A DNA stretch of 64,000 nucleotides from Blattamonas nauphoetae. Lineage: Eukaryota; Preaxostyla; Oxymonadida. The notes under the pieces were generated by a model. It did no database searches. It saw only the letters and a list, made by a program, of their open reading frames with translations, and had not been told where the DNA came from. The translations under genes and the position numbers were made by a program. Positions 11,050 to 22,398 of the stretch are shown here, in pieces (positions within the stretch are counted from its first letter, which is position 1; every line of letters begins with the position of its first letter). The stretch spans positions 62,001 through 126,000 of the forward strand of contig JARBJD010000200.1 in NCBI GenBank assembly GCA_033064195.1. Direction: 5' to 3'.

Positions 11050-12025
11050 CATCATCTCCCTCCATCTCCCGCTCACTATCATCATCTCACTCCATCTCCC
11101 ACCCACGATCATCGACCCCGTCCACTCCCACTCACGATCGTCGTCGTCTCCGTCCACTCCCACTCACGATCATCATCGACTCCGTCCGCTCCCACACGAT
11201 CATCATCGACTCCGTCCGCTCCCACTCACGATCGTCGTCGTCTCCGTCCACTCCCACTCACGATCATCATCGACTCCGTACGCTCCCACTCACGATCGTC
11301 GTCGTCTCCGTCCGCTCCCACTCACGATCATCATCGACTCCGTACGCTCCCACTCACGATCGTCGTCGTCTCCGTCCGCTCCCACACACGATCATCATCG
11401 ACTCCGTCCGCTCCCACTCACGATCGTCGTCGTCTCCGTCCGCTCCCACACTCGATCATCATCGACTCCGTCCGCTCCCACTCACGATCATCATCGACTC
11501 CGTCCGCTCCCACTCACGATCGTCGTCGTCTCCGTCCGCTCCCACACACGATCATCATCGACTCCGTCCGCTCCCACTCACGATCATCATCGACTCCGTC
11601 CGCTCCCACTCACGATCGTCGTCGTCTCCGTCCGCTCCCACACGATCATCATCGACTCCGTCCGCTCCCACTCACGATCATCATCGACTCCGTCCGCTCC
11701 CACACACGATCATCATCGACTCCGTCCGCTCCCACTCACGATCATCATCGACTCCGTCCGCTCCCACACACGATCATCATCGACTCCGTCCGCTCCCACA
11801 CACGATCATCATCGACTCCGTCCGCTCCCACTCACGATCATCATCGACTCCGTCCGCTCCCACACACGATCATCGTCGACTCCGTCCGCTCCCGCACACG
11901 ATCGTCACCGTCTCCGTCCGCTTCCACTCACGATCATCGACTCCGTCCGCTTCCACTCACGATCGTCATCGTCTCCGTCCGCTCCCGCTCTCGATCATCA
12001 TCGACTCCGTCCGCTCCCACTCCCA
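11050..12025. repeat. 32-bp minisatellite, about 30 copies
   Basis: Tandem array with consensus around CGTCCGCTCCCACTCACGAT plus a 12-base variable part. Two unit types alternate, one with ATCATCATCGACTC and one with ATCGTCGTCGTCTC. The first copies (11050-11110) are degenerate and the last ones (11900-12025) vary more. Because 32 is not a multiple of 3, three units make a 32-residue protein repeat, which explains the long Ser/Arg/His-rich open frame across the array. I do not call that frame a gene. Confidence 0.9.
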
Positions 12026-12239
12026 ATCTTCTCGTATCCACTTCCTCACACATTGTTTTCCAGCAATTTCTCTTAAATCACTTCATGAATCTACATCTGA
12101 TTGTGGTGTGACTAGAATGTGAAAAGAGCAAGAATGGAATATCTGAGAAAAGTATGGGGATGTGATCAAAGCCGGATCTCTCCACCAAGATGAAGTTATG
12201 ACAAAGGCTCCAAGGAAAATGTTCGTCAGAATTATATCA

Positions 12240-12960
12240 ACATGAAAAATCTTAAATCTGAACAAACTGAGCAAGTCGGCTCCATGGGTGGAAAGCCCTG
12301 GTTGGGCCTGGATTCGGACGAGTGGGTGGCCTCGCTCACAGGGCTCCCACAGGAGGTGGTGAGACCACAACAGGTCATCACTCCTGACATCTTCACCCAG
12401 CATCGCTCCCCACAGATCCAGACACCTCAACTATAGGTGGAGGCCGGCATCAGACCGCCGATCTTTTGCCCTTAGGCAAAAAAGACTGATTGTCAGGTTT
12501 GAGCCGGTTGCCCAGCATGACCCTGGACAAGCTCCCCCGATCCAGGAGGACGTGCAGATGTTCCACTCTCTACTCGTTGACGCGGCACGGGAGCTTCCTT
12601 TATTCACATGGGAACAACAGGCATTAGGGACAGTTCGCGAGGTGTTGAAAGTTGACAACCTGTTGGTGCAGCTCAAGAAGCAGGCGTTCATGAGTGTTCA
12701 GTTGGTGGTGGGCCTGTTCGAGTCGGTCAGGCAGGGGATGCCGACGGCACAGGCATTGTGTTTTCAAGGTCTGAAAGCTGCCGAACTTGTGAAGTGAGTG
12801 GAACAAGTACGAAAGGTCATCAAATGTGATCTCTTGCCAGGCTCACAAGGAGATGAGCGACAGGACGACAACGCCCGGAGGCAAAGGGAACTGTTGCAAC
12901 AGGAGATGAAACAAGTCAGATAGGTTCGAGCGGCAGCAGCAGTGGTGAGGCAAACTCAAC
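12240..12960 (+). mobile_element. Retroelement ORF1-like fossil (possibly DIRS family)
   Basis: A protein-like stretch reads LLVDAARELPLFTWEQQALG near 12565-12625 and later QGMPTAQALCFQGLKAAELV near 12730-12790, followed by a Gln/Arg-rich tail. The amphipathic helical character and position-free, gene-less context suggest the gag-like ORF1 of a DIRS-type element, but this is a weak family call. It is broken by a few interruptions. It may belong with the fossil at 3030-4450 or to a separate copy. Confidence 0.3.
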
Positions 12961-13204
12961 AGCCTCGGTTTTATCGTTCAGAAAATCAAAAAATACAGCC
13001 AGTGTTTATATCTCTTAAACTCGAAAGAAGGGACAACACGACGGGAGATGTGATTTTGATGTCACGTTTCACTATTCTCCATGTTTTTTTCGCTGAAAAG
13101 GTAAGTGAAATTCAAATTGGGCAATTCCAAAAAGTGTTTGTTAACCAGATCCGATCCATCCCCCATCGGACTATTGCACCTTTCACAGACTAACAAGGCT
13201 GTTT

Positions 13205-14162
13205 TGGTGGTGGGTGTGACGAACCGACAGTGATCACCACAATTTGACTTTTTCTGATCACTGACATACATCGAAACATACTACGACACTCCTACTGACG
13301 CGAGTATTCACCCGACAGTGATCGAATACTCAACCCATCTCCATTTTCATGAAGACATTCTCGATTGACGAGGGTATTTTGGGGAAGTATTCGAAGGCAC
13401 AGATGAAGGGATCAAGTGTTCCATTTGGATTCAGCCACACGGCGATCAATGCTCAGGAGCAAGGGCGGCACTTTTGACGAAACAGACTGTCAGCCCAGAT
13501 CCTCCATCAGCACTGGTCAAGAGTAAAATAGTGAGACCACTCATCTCGATCTGTTATGGGATGAGTGGCCACTGAACTCAGCGAAGTACAAATTCGAAGG
13601 TAGATCATCTTCGGGATTGGTGAGTTAAACTCCCATCATCATCTTCGAATGTGTTCACTTCTGCCACAATACTTGGAGACAAAATGAATCCGCAAATAAA
13701 AGCCCTCGTGTTGGTTGAATTCTTCGTCGTCCCGAACACACATTTCTGAATGTCCAACACGTTCTTGGAGAGAAAGTTGATTCTATCGCATCAGGTTGTT
13801 CTTTCCACATTTCCAGGAGTGTTCTGGAATATCCTCTCAACTGATGAAGAAGCTATCATGCAGTATCGAGATTTCCACACGAATTCTCACTGGATTCGTT
13901 TGTTCAGCCTCACGATGTTCTACCAGTCTCTATACTACTTCACCAAATTCTTTCAGGAAAAAGACCATCTTTTTTCTCTTACACCAGATTCCACGCAGCG
14001 TCTTTTTTCAGAATTTCGTTCAGTGCTTGAGGACGATCCAGATGAACGAGCAAAACATCATCTCTCGCCTTTTAAAGCAGTTCAACCAGGTCGAACCATC
14101 AAAACCACCGCTGCTTTCTTCTTCATTTCCTCACTGCTTCTTCCTCCAGAGGAGCATAATTA
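13205..14162 (+). mobile_element. hAT transposon, internally deleted relative of the 55.7-57.5 kb copy
   Basis: The left edge shares GACGAACCGACAGTG and flanking sequence with the hAT copy at 55672. The coding part near 13796-14160 matches its C-terminal half (FPGVFWNILSTDEEA, then DDPDERAKHHLSPF, then PGRTIKTTAAFF). About 0.9 kb that would carry the catalytic first half is missing, and a second gap removes ~100 codons before DDPDERA. The frame differs across pieces. It is therefore a dead deletion derivative of the same family. Confidence 0.75.
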
Positions 14163-14239
14163 AATACAAAAACACTGGGCGTCACAAATCCGTTCCTGTT
14201 ACCAATTTGTGCTTTTTCCGCTTTTTTATGTGTTCTTGT

Positions 14240-14405
14240 CGAATCCTTAGAACCTGTGAACCATTTTTGATGATCTTTTACACAGAAGCTTTTTTTTGGT
14301 GAAATGAATATTTTTAAAAAAATAAGAGAAAAACTTCTGGGTATATGGGAAAATGATAAAAAAAAACCTTATTTTTCTCGACAAAAACTTATTAATCAAA
14401 AGTTT
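14240..14405 (-). repeat. Fragment of the ~590-bp foldback MITE family
   Basis: Contains TTTTTTGGTGAAATGAATAT and TTATTTTTCTCGACAAAAAC, which match the internal part of the MITE copies at 15642-16234 and 18978-19565 in the orientation of the latter. Both ends are missing. Confidence 0.55.
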
Positions 14406-14556
14406 TGAGTGTCTTTTCTCGATCGATTCACAAAAAACACATTTTTCTATGTTTGCCCAATATGCATCTTTCAACCCCAATGTTCTGGGTGTAAGTGGAT
14501 CAATAATTGGGTCAGAATTGTAGACATTCTTCAAAAGATCGAATACCTACATTATA

Positions 14557-15151
14557 GATGTGTCATTAACCCGGTCCGTGTCACCAACCCGGAACATGGG
14601 GTTGAAATAAACCATTTTGGTCAAACTAAGAAAAAAATAAAATTTGAGATTTTTCTATCGAGGCGAATCGGAGAAAACCTCAAAATACTGTATACAGCAG
14701 GAACACACACATTTTTTCAAACTTTTTCAGCTCGTATCTCCACAACCAGATATCCGTTTTACACCAAATAAAAAGCATTTTTATCGTGAATATATCAAAA
14801 AAAGACTCACAAAAAAAATAAAAATGTTTTCCCCAAAAACTTTTTTGTCGAGAAAAACAGTGTTTTTTCACATCTTCCCAAATATACACAATTTTTTTTC
14901 ATTTTTTTTTTCAAAAAATTCTTTTCTCGAAAAAAACGTTTCTGTGGAAAATTTCATCAAAATTGGTCCACAGGTTGTGGAGATATGATTTGGACACACT
15001 TCCAAAAGGGCCTAAAACGAGGTTTTTCGAGGTTTTCTCTGATTCGCCAAGATAGAAAATTTTAAAAATTTATTTTTTCTTAGTTTGACCAAAATGGTTT
15101 ATTTCAACCCCATATTCCGGGTTGGTGACAGAACCGGGTTAATGACACATC
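14557..15151. repeat. Foldback MITE, copy A (595 bp)
   Basis: Ends read GATGTGTCATTAACCCGG and its complement, flanked by TA (14555-14556; 15152-15153). The inverted ends extend ~130 bp through TTGGTCAAACTAAGAAAAA and GGAGAAAACCTC; the interior is AT-rich and non-coding. Diverged from copies B and C but with the same layout. TA duplication points to a Tc1/mariner- or pogo-type mobiliser. Confidence 0.8.
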
Positions 15152-15641
15152 TATTAAAACCCAATCTCCTCTCATGGTTGAGTAGTGAATCGCCCTTTCT
15201 CATAAATTGGTCCATGACATGATTGAAGAGCATTGTCGAGATCTGTGTTCGAGCCGTGGTGAGAGTGGTCAAATTAGTTTTTTGTTTGGTACCGTTGAAC
15301 TATTGAATGATGTCGAAAATTCTGACGCAATTGGGAACAGGACCGGATTGGTGATGCCACGAAAAAAACCGATGTACTTTTTTCCTGCATTTTTGTCTCC
15401 ATTTTTGTTTTCTCGAAAAAGAGGAGTTTCATGATTCAAACTCGACTTGATAAGAATCCGTTAATCTCATCAATAATTGATTGTACAGCGAATTCACTCA
15501 TCGACAAAAATATCTTCTCAAAAGACACTCTTTCATTTAACCCTTCAAATCATCTCTCCATCGTTGATCACCTTTCTGAGACAAGTCAAACTGAAATTGG
15601 TAGTATTGTACTGAATGGGAAGTCGGTATCAATTTATGGTA
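15152..15641 (+). other. Spacer between two MITE copies; weak coding remnant
   Basis: A frame at 15431-15688 (LDKNPLISSIIDCTANSL ...) and one at 15207-15434 look more protein-like than neighbouring AT-rich DNA but match nothing I recognise. The later frame runs into MITE copy B, so if it was a gene, the insertion cut it. Confidence 0.2.
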
Positions 15642-16234
15642 GTGTCAATAATCCGTACATATTCAAAAATCCGTACAATGGGGATTGAAAAATTTAGATG
15701 GGTCAAACTAAGAAAAATAAAATTTGGTTCCGCGCCGAAACCCCTGTGTCGGGAGAAAACCTCAAAATACTGTTTCCTTTAGGCATCCACATATTTTTCT
15801 CAACTTTTTGCCCTCATTTCTCCACAACCAGCCATCCGTTTTGAATCAAATAAAAAGCATTGTGATCGTAAAGATCTCGACAAAAGCTGCTCAAAAAATA
15901 AACCGATTTTTTTTCTAAGAATTTTTTGTCGAGAAAAATATGGGTTTTTTTCCACTTTCCCAAATATCCAGAATTTTTTCTCCAATTGTTTTTCAAAATG
16001 TTCATTTCGCCAAAAAAACGTTTTTGTGAAAAACTTCATCAAAATCGGTTCACTGGTTGTTGAGATTTTGCCGAAACAATTTTTATCTATCAGGCAAAAG
16101 GGGGTATTTTGAGGTTTTCTCCCGACACAGGGGTTTCGGCGCGGAACCAAATTTTATTTTTCTTAGTTTGACCAATATATATTTTTCAAGCCCCATGTTA
16201 CGGATTTATGAAAAGTTCGGTTTATTGAAACATC
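15642..16234. repeat. Foldback MITE, copy B (593 bp)
   Basis: Left end GTGTCAATAATCCG after TA (15640-15641); right end the complement of GATGTTTCAATAAACCG before TA (16235-16236). Subterminal inverted sequence TTCCGCGCCGAAACCCCTG recurs on both sides (about 15727 and 16125). Nearly identical to copy C over ~550 bp but in opposite orientation. Confidence 0.85.
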
Positions 16235-16278
16235 TATTATGTCTCACTGACGAGCGAAGAAGACACACTCATCCCTGA

Positions 16279-17010
16279 TCAAAACAAATTCAATCTGGAG
16301 CGTTCAATCTTAGTCGACGACTCAAAAAAGGCGGATTCAGCAGTGCTGTTTGTATTCGTTGGGCTGACCGAGTCCTCATTCCGTATGTCAACGAGCAAAG
16401 ACGGATCCTCGAGAATCCTCGAACACCTGCCATGTTGTTGGTTGACAATACCAGCTTCCATCTTGGCGAGTCTGAATGAAACACAATCGAACTTCTCTCC
16501 TCCCATCCATGGAATAGCAATCAGTTCTTTGTTGTGAAACAGTTCGGTTAGAGTCAGAGCTGACTCAACCACAGCAGACGAACTCAATTGAGACACAGGA
16601 AGGACAAGACGATTCGCGATATTCATTCCATTCTTCCTTCATCATTCGATCGGTTCTTTTTTCTTCTCAATTTTCTCCCCACATTCATCGCTACAAATAC
16701 CATCTGAATCAGTATCCTTATCGCCCCATGTGTTGTCCTTTCTACGATTTGATTCTGTCCATCTTGCTCGTTCTTCGAATTGGAGTGCCTGTCTCCGTTC
16801 GTCCTCTGGATCAATAGAGAGAGTGCGAAAATCCATATCGTCGGATTCTGATGACGAAATCTCCTTCGTTCGAGGGATTCGATTGTAAAGCGATCACTTC
16901 GATTCTTCGGTCTCTGTCCAGTCGTCGTTATCACTATCAGCCATTTCACCAATCCCATCCAATTTAACAAATTCACGTAAAGCACAGGCCTTTCCTTCTT
17001 CTGTCAGGAA
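16279..17010 (-). pseudogene. Unidentified gene remnant on minus strand
   Basis: Read right to left. A segment SGFLTEEGKACALREFVKL (about 17012-16960) is followed by Asp/Glu-rich sequence (DSDNDDWTETEES), then DERRQALQFEERARW and DTDSDGICSDECGEK (16780-16690), a stop near 16642, and in another frame VVESALTLTELF to LLVDIRNEDS (16560-16375). The order of an LTEEG-type segment and a later LLVDxR motif faintly recalls MUS81/ERCC4 nucleases, but no catalytic ERKxxxD block is present, so I do not name it. MITE copy B lies just downstream (below 16235) and may have cut the gene. Confidence 0.25.
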
Positions 17011-18977
17011 TCCTGAATAATATGAATGGCACGAATCCTATTGATACGGAGATCCTCTATCATTGTCTAAGTTTGATTCTGCAGTTTCTAGATTGGTCCG
17101 ACCAGATCGAAGGTCCTCCAACTCTCGAAGGTCCTCTAAATCACGAAGTCCTTGATTATTGAAAAAGAAGAAAGTCAGAAGACACAACAAGACACACGAT
17201 CCGTCTTCAATTTTTCACTGGAGCTGGTCGTAAAGGCGACGAGAAACGAGACAATGACCATCAGGTGTCTGACAGGCCAAAACTTCAAGAACGAATGGGT
17301 ACCAACAGGATTCTTCCTTCGAGCAAAATCACTATTGACATTGCGGGGACGTGCACTCTTGATGTAAGTGCACGAATAGTTGATTGGCGGTCTGAGATGC
17401 TGAGGGAGCGCAGTTCTGAGATTCAGCATTATTGCCCGAATACCTCAGACAGACTGTCATATGAAGCGGAGACAGAATCATGTCCTAGCGTCGGTTCAAT
17501 GTCTTCCATCTTGATTTCGGTTCAACTTTTTCACAATCGTGGGGGGATCGTCCAAAAAGAATGAAAGGTGAATTGTGGGATATTGAGATGACCATTTTAA
17601 AAAAGAGCTCTCATTGTCGAAGTTCAAAATAACTGTCAATACGTGATATCACTGATAAATAGATGGAAAAACACTAGTCTCAGAACACACACCACATCAA
17701 TACTTTTTTTGGTCATTTTCGCACTCAGGAATGGAATGGATAGCTTGTGTTTTTTCCTTCACAATCACATGAAAGAACTACAACTCGAAATCCAACAACT
17801 GGATGACGTAGAAAAAACGAGAGAGTTCATATTGTGATGGAAACACTTTTTTTGATATCATTTTCAGATAAGAATATGTGGGAGAGTATTTTTGATGTCA
17901 TAAAAAGGTTTGGATTCACAACTTCGAATCTCGTCTCATCACACCGCAGAGACAGTCGTTGTCCATTCTCAACGATTCGTTAGAGACATCATTCAACGTC
18001 ATTCTCCTGAAACCAGATCAGAGACTGACAAGAGCGACTAGTCTCTTTTTTTTGAGTCATCGAACTTTTTTATGACGTCAAAAAGTCTGAAACACATTAA
18101 ACGAGGATGATTCTCGTTTCACAGGAAATCAGAAGAAACAACGAGACAATACAGTGTCGAGTCTGATTCAAAAATGTTTGACTGAATCGAAGTGTTGATG
18201 ATCTCCGTTTTCCCCATTTGAATTGAGTCTTGGACATCAAGAATGGAACAAAACTGTTTCAATCTCTTTTTCGGAACTATAGAAGCTATTGCTGCTCAAA
18301 TTACATCGATTTCGTTTGGAGTCAGGCTCTGCTGTGTTCCACATGATTAAAGAAACTTGTTCAATTTACGAACATAATTTATTCATGAATTGTTGAGGAA
18401 TTTGTTGTTCAATCTGGAGAAAACTTAAAAAAATGTTGTTTAAATCCACCAGAATCTCCCAACTTGACACTGTCCAAGAGGAAATCACGGAATTTCCTGG
18501 TCTCCTACTAGCCACATGTATACTAAGAGTGAGTGGAGGTTTTGAGTTGATAAAGAAAGATGCTGACTTTTTGTTTCTCTTTCGCGTTACAGTTTTTCAT
18601 CTTGGTTTTCCCAGTTGAAGTGGGTGACATTCTGATGTTCGATGACCACTCTGAACATTTTTATGTTATCCTCAGATTCTCGAGATGTCGGGACATCTTG
18701 TACACTTGTCCAGCCGGTGGCCGTACAGTCACGGATAAAAGTGTACGGTCACCCATGCCTGCAATTATGAACAGATGATTTTTCCCTATTTTGCAGTTAA
18801 CACTTCACATTCATGAAAGACAGCATTTTTGGAAATATGATTCGAACTTTTTCACCACAATTCGTTCATACCACATTTATCAAGAATCCGGCTGATGGTG
18901 ACAGAATTATCATTCTCGGGAAGCTGGGACGGATTGTGACATCCGTGATCAAAAGTGCCTTGGGAGACACATCAAAG
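17011..18977. other. Stretch with no supported gene
   Basis: Only short frames (up to 99 codons) without motifs on either strand. No repeat shared with other parts of the window was noticed except scattered AT-rich runs. Confidence 0.35.
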
Positions 18978-19565
18978 TCCTTTCATTAAACCGAACTTTT
19001 CATAAATCCGAAACATAGGGCTTGATAAATATATATTGGTCAAACTAAGAAAAATCAAATTTGATTCCGCGCCGAAACGCCTGGGTCGGGAGAAAACCTC
19101 ACAATACCCCCTTTTGCCCGAAAAAAAAGTCGTTTCGGCAATATCTCAACAACCAGTGAATCGATTTCGATGAAAACTTTCACAATAACGTTTTTTTGGC
19201 GAAATGAACATTTTGAAAAAAATCGAGAAAAAATTCTGGATATTTGGGAAAATGAAAAAAAACCCATATTTTTCTCGACAAAAAATTCTTTGAAAAAAAT
19301 ATCTTTTATTTTTTGAGCAGCTTTTGTCGAGATCTTTACGATCACAATGCTTTTTATTTGATTCAAAACGGATGGCTGGTTGTGGAGAAAAAAGGGGTAA
19401 CAGTTGAGACAAATGTGTGGACGCCTGAAGGAAACTGTATTTTGAGGTTTTCTCCCGACACAGGGGTTTCGGCGCGGAACCAAATTTTATTTTTCTTAGT
19501 TTGACCAATATATATTTTTCAAGCCCCATGTTACGGATTATGGAATATGTACGGGTTATTGACAC
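18978..19565. repeat. Foldback MITE, copy C (~588 bp)
   Basis: Right end matches the left end of copy B (complement of GTGTCAATAACCCG, then TA at 19566-19567). The left end (TTTCATTAAACCGAAC) has lost the exact terminal bases, so its edge is approximate. Internal blocks GTTTCGGCGCGGAACC and TTTGTCGAGATCTTTACGAT match copy B in reverse orientation. A minus-strand frame ending near 19570 abuts this copy and may have been disrupted by it. Confidence 0.8.
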
Positions 19566-19567
19566 TA

Positions 19568-20090
19568 CTATCACTAGAACATCTTGATTTCCACTTCATG
19601 CACTCTTTTGTGTTTGATATTTCCAAAAAGGCGGTCTTTCCTGAAAATGAAGTGTTTACAAAAAAAGGAAAAATCATCTGTTCATCATTGCATACATGGG
19701 TGACCGTATTCTTCTGTCCGTGGCTGGTAGGAGAGACATGTACTAGAGCTTTTCGTTTCACCAAAATCATCTCGTTTTGTCCTCTTTGATTTATCTCACC
19801 TGTTTTTTGTTTCCAAAATCGTTTTTGAACATCCACTTGGCCGATCGAAAATTCAGATCTTGACCCATATTTTGAGTCAATATCCAGACAAGCGGACACG
19901 CCTTTTTGGTTGGCTGCACAAGTATTGTCTTTTCCAGAAGTACACATGATGAGAAACATTTTTGGAACGGATAACCATCATTTTGGTTCAGACTGAATGA
20001 GGTGTGATCTTGCCCTTATTGTGTTTCGATTCATCATCTCTGTCAAACTTTCTTTTTTGCAAGATTCTATTCTCACTCATCAAATAATTA
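19568..20090. other. Intergenic; one weak minus-strand frame
   Basis: A minus-strand frame from 19959 to the MITE edge (CTSGKDNTCAANQKGVSA at its start) has no recognised domain. The last ~90 bases lead into the gene starting at 20091 and are AT-rich (CAAATAATTA directly before the start codon). No promoter motif can be named. Confidence 0.25.
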
Positions 20091-22220
20091 ATGTCAATGT
20101 CGTATCCATATAGTTCTCGCGTCTCAGATTATCAATCGTATCATCAACCTCAAGCATCAACACACCAACCTGCAATTCTCGCCCAACCGAAATCGACAAC
20201 AAAGCCACAAGCCATAAAATTGAGCAGCCTTTTTACGAGGTTCCCTCAAATGCCATCTGCGAGCCCACAACCCACTCCCCAATCGCAAGCAGCAACCTAC
20301 TCAACTCTCTCTGACCAACAACCTCAACCAAATTTTACCCAGGCTCAACTTCCCCGCATTATTGACGCAAAACCCCCACCTGTTTTGCAGCAACCCACGT
20401 TGATCACACCACCAGCACATCGGATAATCTCTCAACAGACACATAACATCTCGAATCATCAAACCGTCCTCGTGACTGCACCTTCTGCTCCCAAAATCAC
20501 TGCACCTCTGATGGAAAATCCAAGTCAGCGAACTCTTCCTCTCTCACAGTTTCAACACAACATCATTCCAATCTCACCAGTTCCACTCGTCACTCCTCCC
20601 CAACCCGTCTCACAAGCTAATTCTCATGCCCCAAGGGACAGACGAGGTCCAGTCTCAGGGCCTGTTGTGTCAGATGCTCCTCTTTTTACAGAAGCCCCGC
20701 AAATGGTGAGCATGGGGCAACCAACTTTAGTCACTCAGAAGGGCAGTTCAGTACCCGCCTCGCGATCTCCAGTACGACTTAATATGAATCCATCACATCT
20801 AACAGCTCCTCAATCCACACCTCCCCTCTTTTCTACCCCACCAACTCTCACAATTCCACCAACTCTCACAACTTCCACAAAACAGCCTAGACGCCGTCAA
20901 AACCAGCATAACAGGACAAATCATCATAATCCTTCTCAGACACGTACTGCGGCACTAACCCAAATTAGTCTCAGCTCAACTGCCACTCCCGATCTCGAGA
21001 ACTCCCACCCTCCTCCAATCATCCAAACAGCCGTCCCAATGACGACTCTCCAGCCAACATCTGCAACTCCCCTCCTTGATAAGCTTCCCGACTTGCACCA
21101 CATTGAATTGAATCTCGACGAGAAATCCATATTCCCGCCAACAGCCACACTCAAACTCTCTTCCGCCCACATCTCCCAACCGACGGATTCCTTAGGAAAT
21201 CCCATCCTGCAGAGTGCCGATCCGGAAAATGAGATGCTCAACTTGGGAGTGGATGAGAGAAACATTATCAACCACCAAACCATTCAAGGAAAGCCATTCC
21301 CGTTCAAAATCGAGCTGCATCCAGAAAGCGAAGGACAGATCAGTGTGGAACAGCCTTCAACGTCCGACGGACCTGTTGTTGTGTTAACGTTGGCCAACGC
21401 TCGTCCCGATACCATCGAACCAGCTGAAATCTCTCGCTTCCTCGACACTCTGGTCGAACGAGCTATTCTCCTGTCGCAAGACCCAGATACAACATTCGAC
21501 ACCCCGATTCAATTCACAAACGTCCAGTCGAGACAGTCACCCCTCCCTTCGAGCCCTCTTCTGCAGGAGTCTCCAAAACCAGTCACATGGACTCCAGCTG
21601 ACACATATCCGCAACAAATTCAGTCAATTGCACTTCAGCAAGTCGACTTTGAACGTGGGGGTGTGATTCTGCGAACGGCGGAAGGACCGAACGCAGTGGT
21701 TGTTCAGGAGCCTCTCCTCCCGATCCTTCCATTTCCAGCCTCTTCCGATCTTCAAATCGATACACAACAAACTCATGTTTCGTCAGAGATCGTTCTTTCA
21801 ACTGATTCACCACAAGAAGAAGCCACAGACGATCCTCAAAACACTGACGCCGACCAGCTTCCTTCCACTGTCCTCGAGCCTGTTCCTACAACTGCTCCGG
21901 ATTTGACTCCAAATCCTGATTCTCTTGCCCCTGCAGAATCGGTTTTGATTCTCGCTCAAAATTCACTCGAACTGACAACAGCGACAGAAGCAGCGCCAAC
22001 ACTCGACGCCATCGATCCGGACCAGGTTTCAAGTACAGCATCACCATCACTTTCTCCACCTGCGCCATACGATTCCCAACTTGAAGAAGAGGGCGACGCG
22101 GAACAACAGGAAGTTGAACATCCAGAGGACGCTGCTCATCGTTCCTCACCTCCTCCAAGATCTCCCGATGTTTCGTGTGAGGCAGAAAATGAGGAAAATC
22201 AACTCATCGATGCGCAATAG
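20091..22220 (+). CDS. Pro/Gln/Ser/Thr-rich disordered protein, 709 aa
   Basis: A single open frame of 709 codons from ATG at 20091 to TAG. Composition is dominated by Pro, Gln, Ser, Thr and Ala. The N-terminal ~300 residues are Gln/Pro-rich with many PQ and TP pairs; the C-terminal third turns acidic (LEEEGDAEQQEVEHPEDA near 22080-22130). A more ordered stretch around 21190-21500 (SEGQISVEQPSTSDGPVVVL, then LDTLVERAILLSQD) could be a small folded part. No signal peptide, membrane segment or known domain is seen. I chose the first ATG; a second in-frame ATG follows two codons later. It converges with the kinase gene on the opposite strand, with 178 bp between stops. A scaffold or regulator role is possible but unsupported. 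Confidence 0.75.
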   Translation: MSMSYPYSSRVSDYQSYHQPQASTHQPAILAQPKSTTKPQAIKLSSLFTRFPQMPSASPQPTPQSQAATYSTLSDQQPQPNFTQAQLPRIIDAKPPPVLQQPTLITPPAHRIISQQTHNISNHQTVLVTAPSAPKITAPLMENPSQRTLPLSQFQHNIIPISPVPLVTPPQPVSQANSHAPRDRRGPVSGPVVSDAPLFTEAPQMVSMGQPTLVTQKGSSVPASRSPVRLNMNPSHLTAPQSTPPLFSTPPTLTIPPTLTTSTKQPRRRQNQHNRTNHHNPSQTRTAALTQISLSSTATPDLENSHPPPIIQTAVPMTTLQPTSATPLLDKLPDLHHIELNLDEKSIFPPTATLKLSSAHISQPTDSLGNPILQSADPENEMLNLGVDERNIINHQTIQGKPFPFKIELHPESEGQISVEQPSTSDGPVVVLTLANARPDTIEPAEISRFLDTLVERAILLSQDPDTTFDTPIQFTNVQSRQSPLPSSPLLQESPKPVTWTPADTYPQQIQSIALQQVDFERGGVILRTAEGPNAVVVQEPLLPILPFPASSDLQIDTQQTHVSSEIVLSTDSPQEEATDDPQNTDADQLPSTVLEPVPTTAPDLTPNPDSLAPAESVLILAQNSLELTTATEAAPTLDAIDPDQVSSTASPSLSPPAPYDSQLEEEGDAEQQEVEHPEDAAHRSSPPPRSPDVSCEAENEENQLIDAQ

Positions 22221-22398
22221 AGCGATTGTCGATGTACAGCGGAATCTTGTTTTTCCCTCTCTTCATCTTCACACATGTCTTTGAACTTTGTTTGCACACA
22301 CACTTGGTCTCATCTTTTGCCAAAATCCTATTGCCGTGTTGCTGTTAGTGAAGAAACAATTGTGAGATGAGATTAATGAGAATAGGGTTGTGGTGTTA

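Noticed and set aside
10851-12122. 423-codon open frame, Ser/Arg/His-rich
   Set aside because: It is produced by a 32-bp minisatellite; any frame through such an array stays open, and there is no non-repetitive protein outside it.
14644-16150. Open frames of 60-116 codons on both strands
   Set aside because: They lie inside the foldback MITE copies and repeat between copies in both orientations.
16375-17010. MUS81/ERCC4 nuclease call
   Set aside because: Only an LTEEG-like piece and an LLVDxR-like piece are suggestive; the catalytic ERKxxxD block is not seen.
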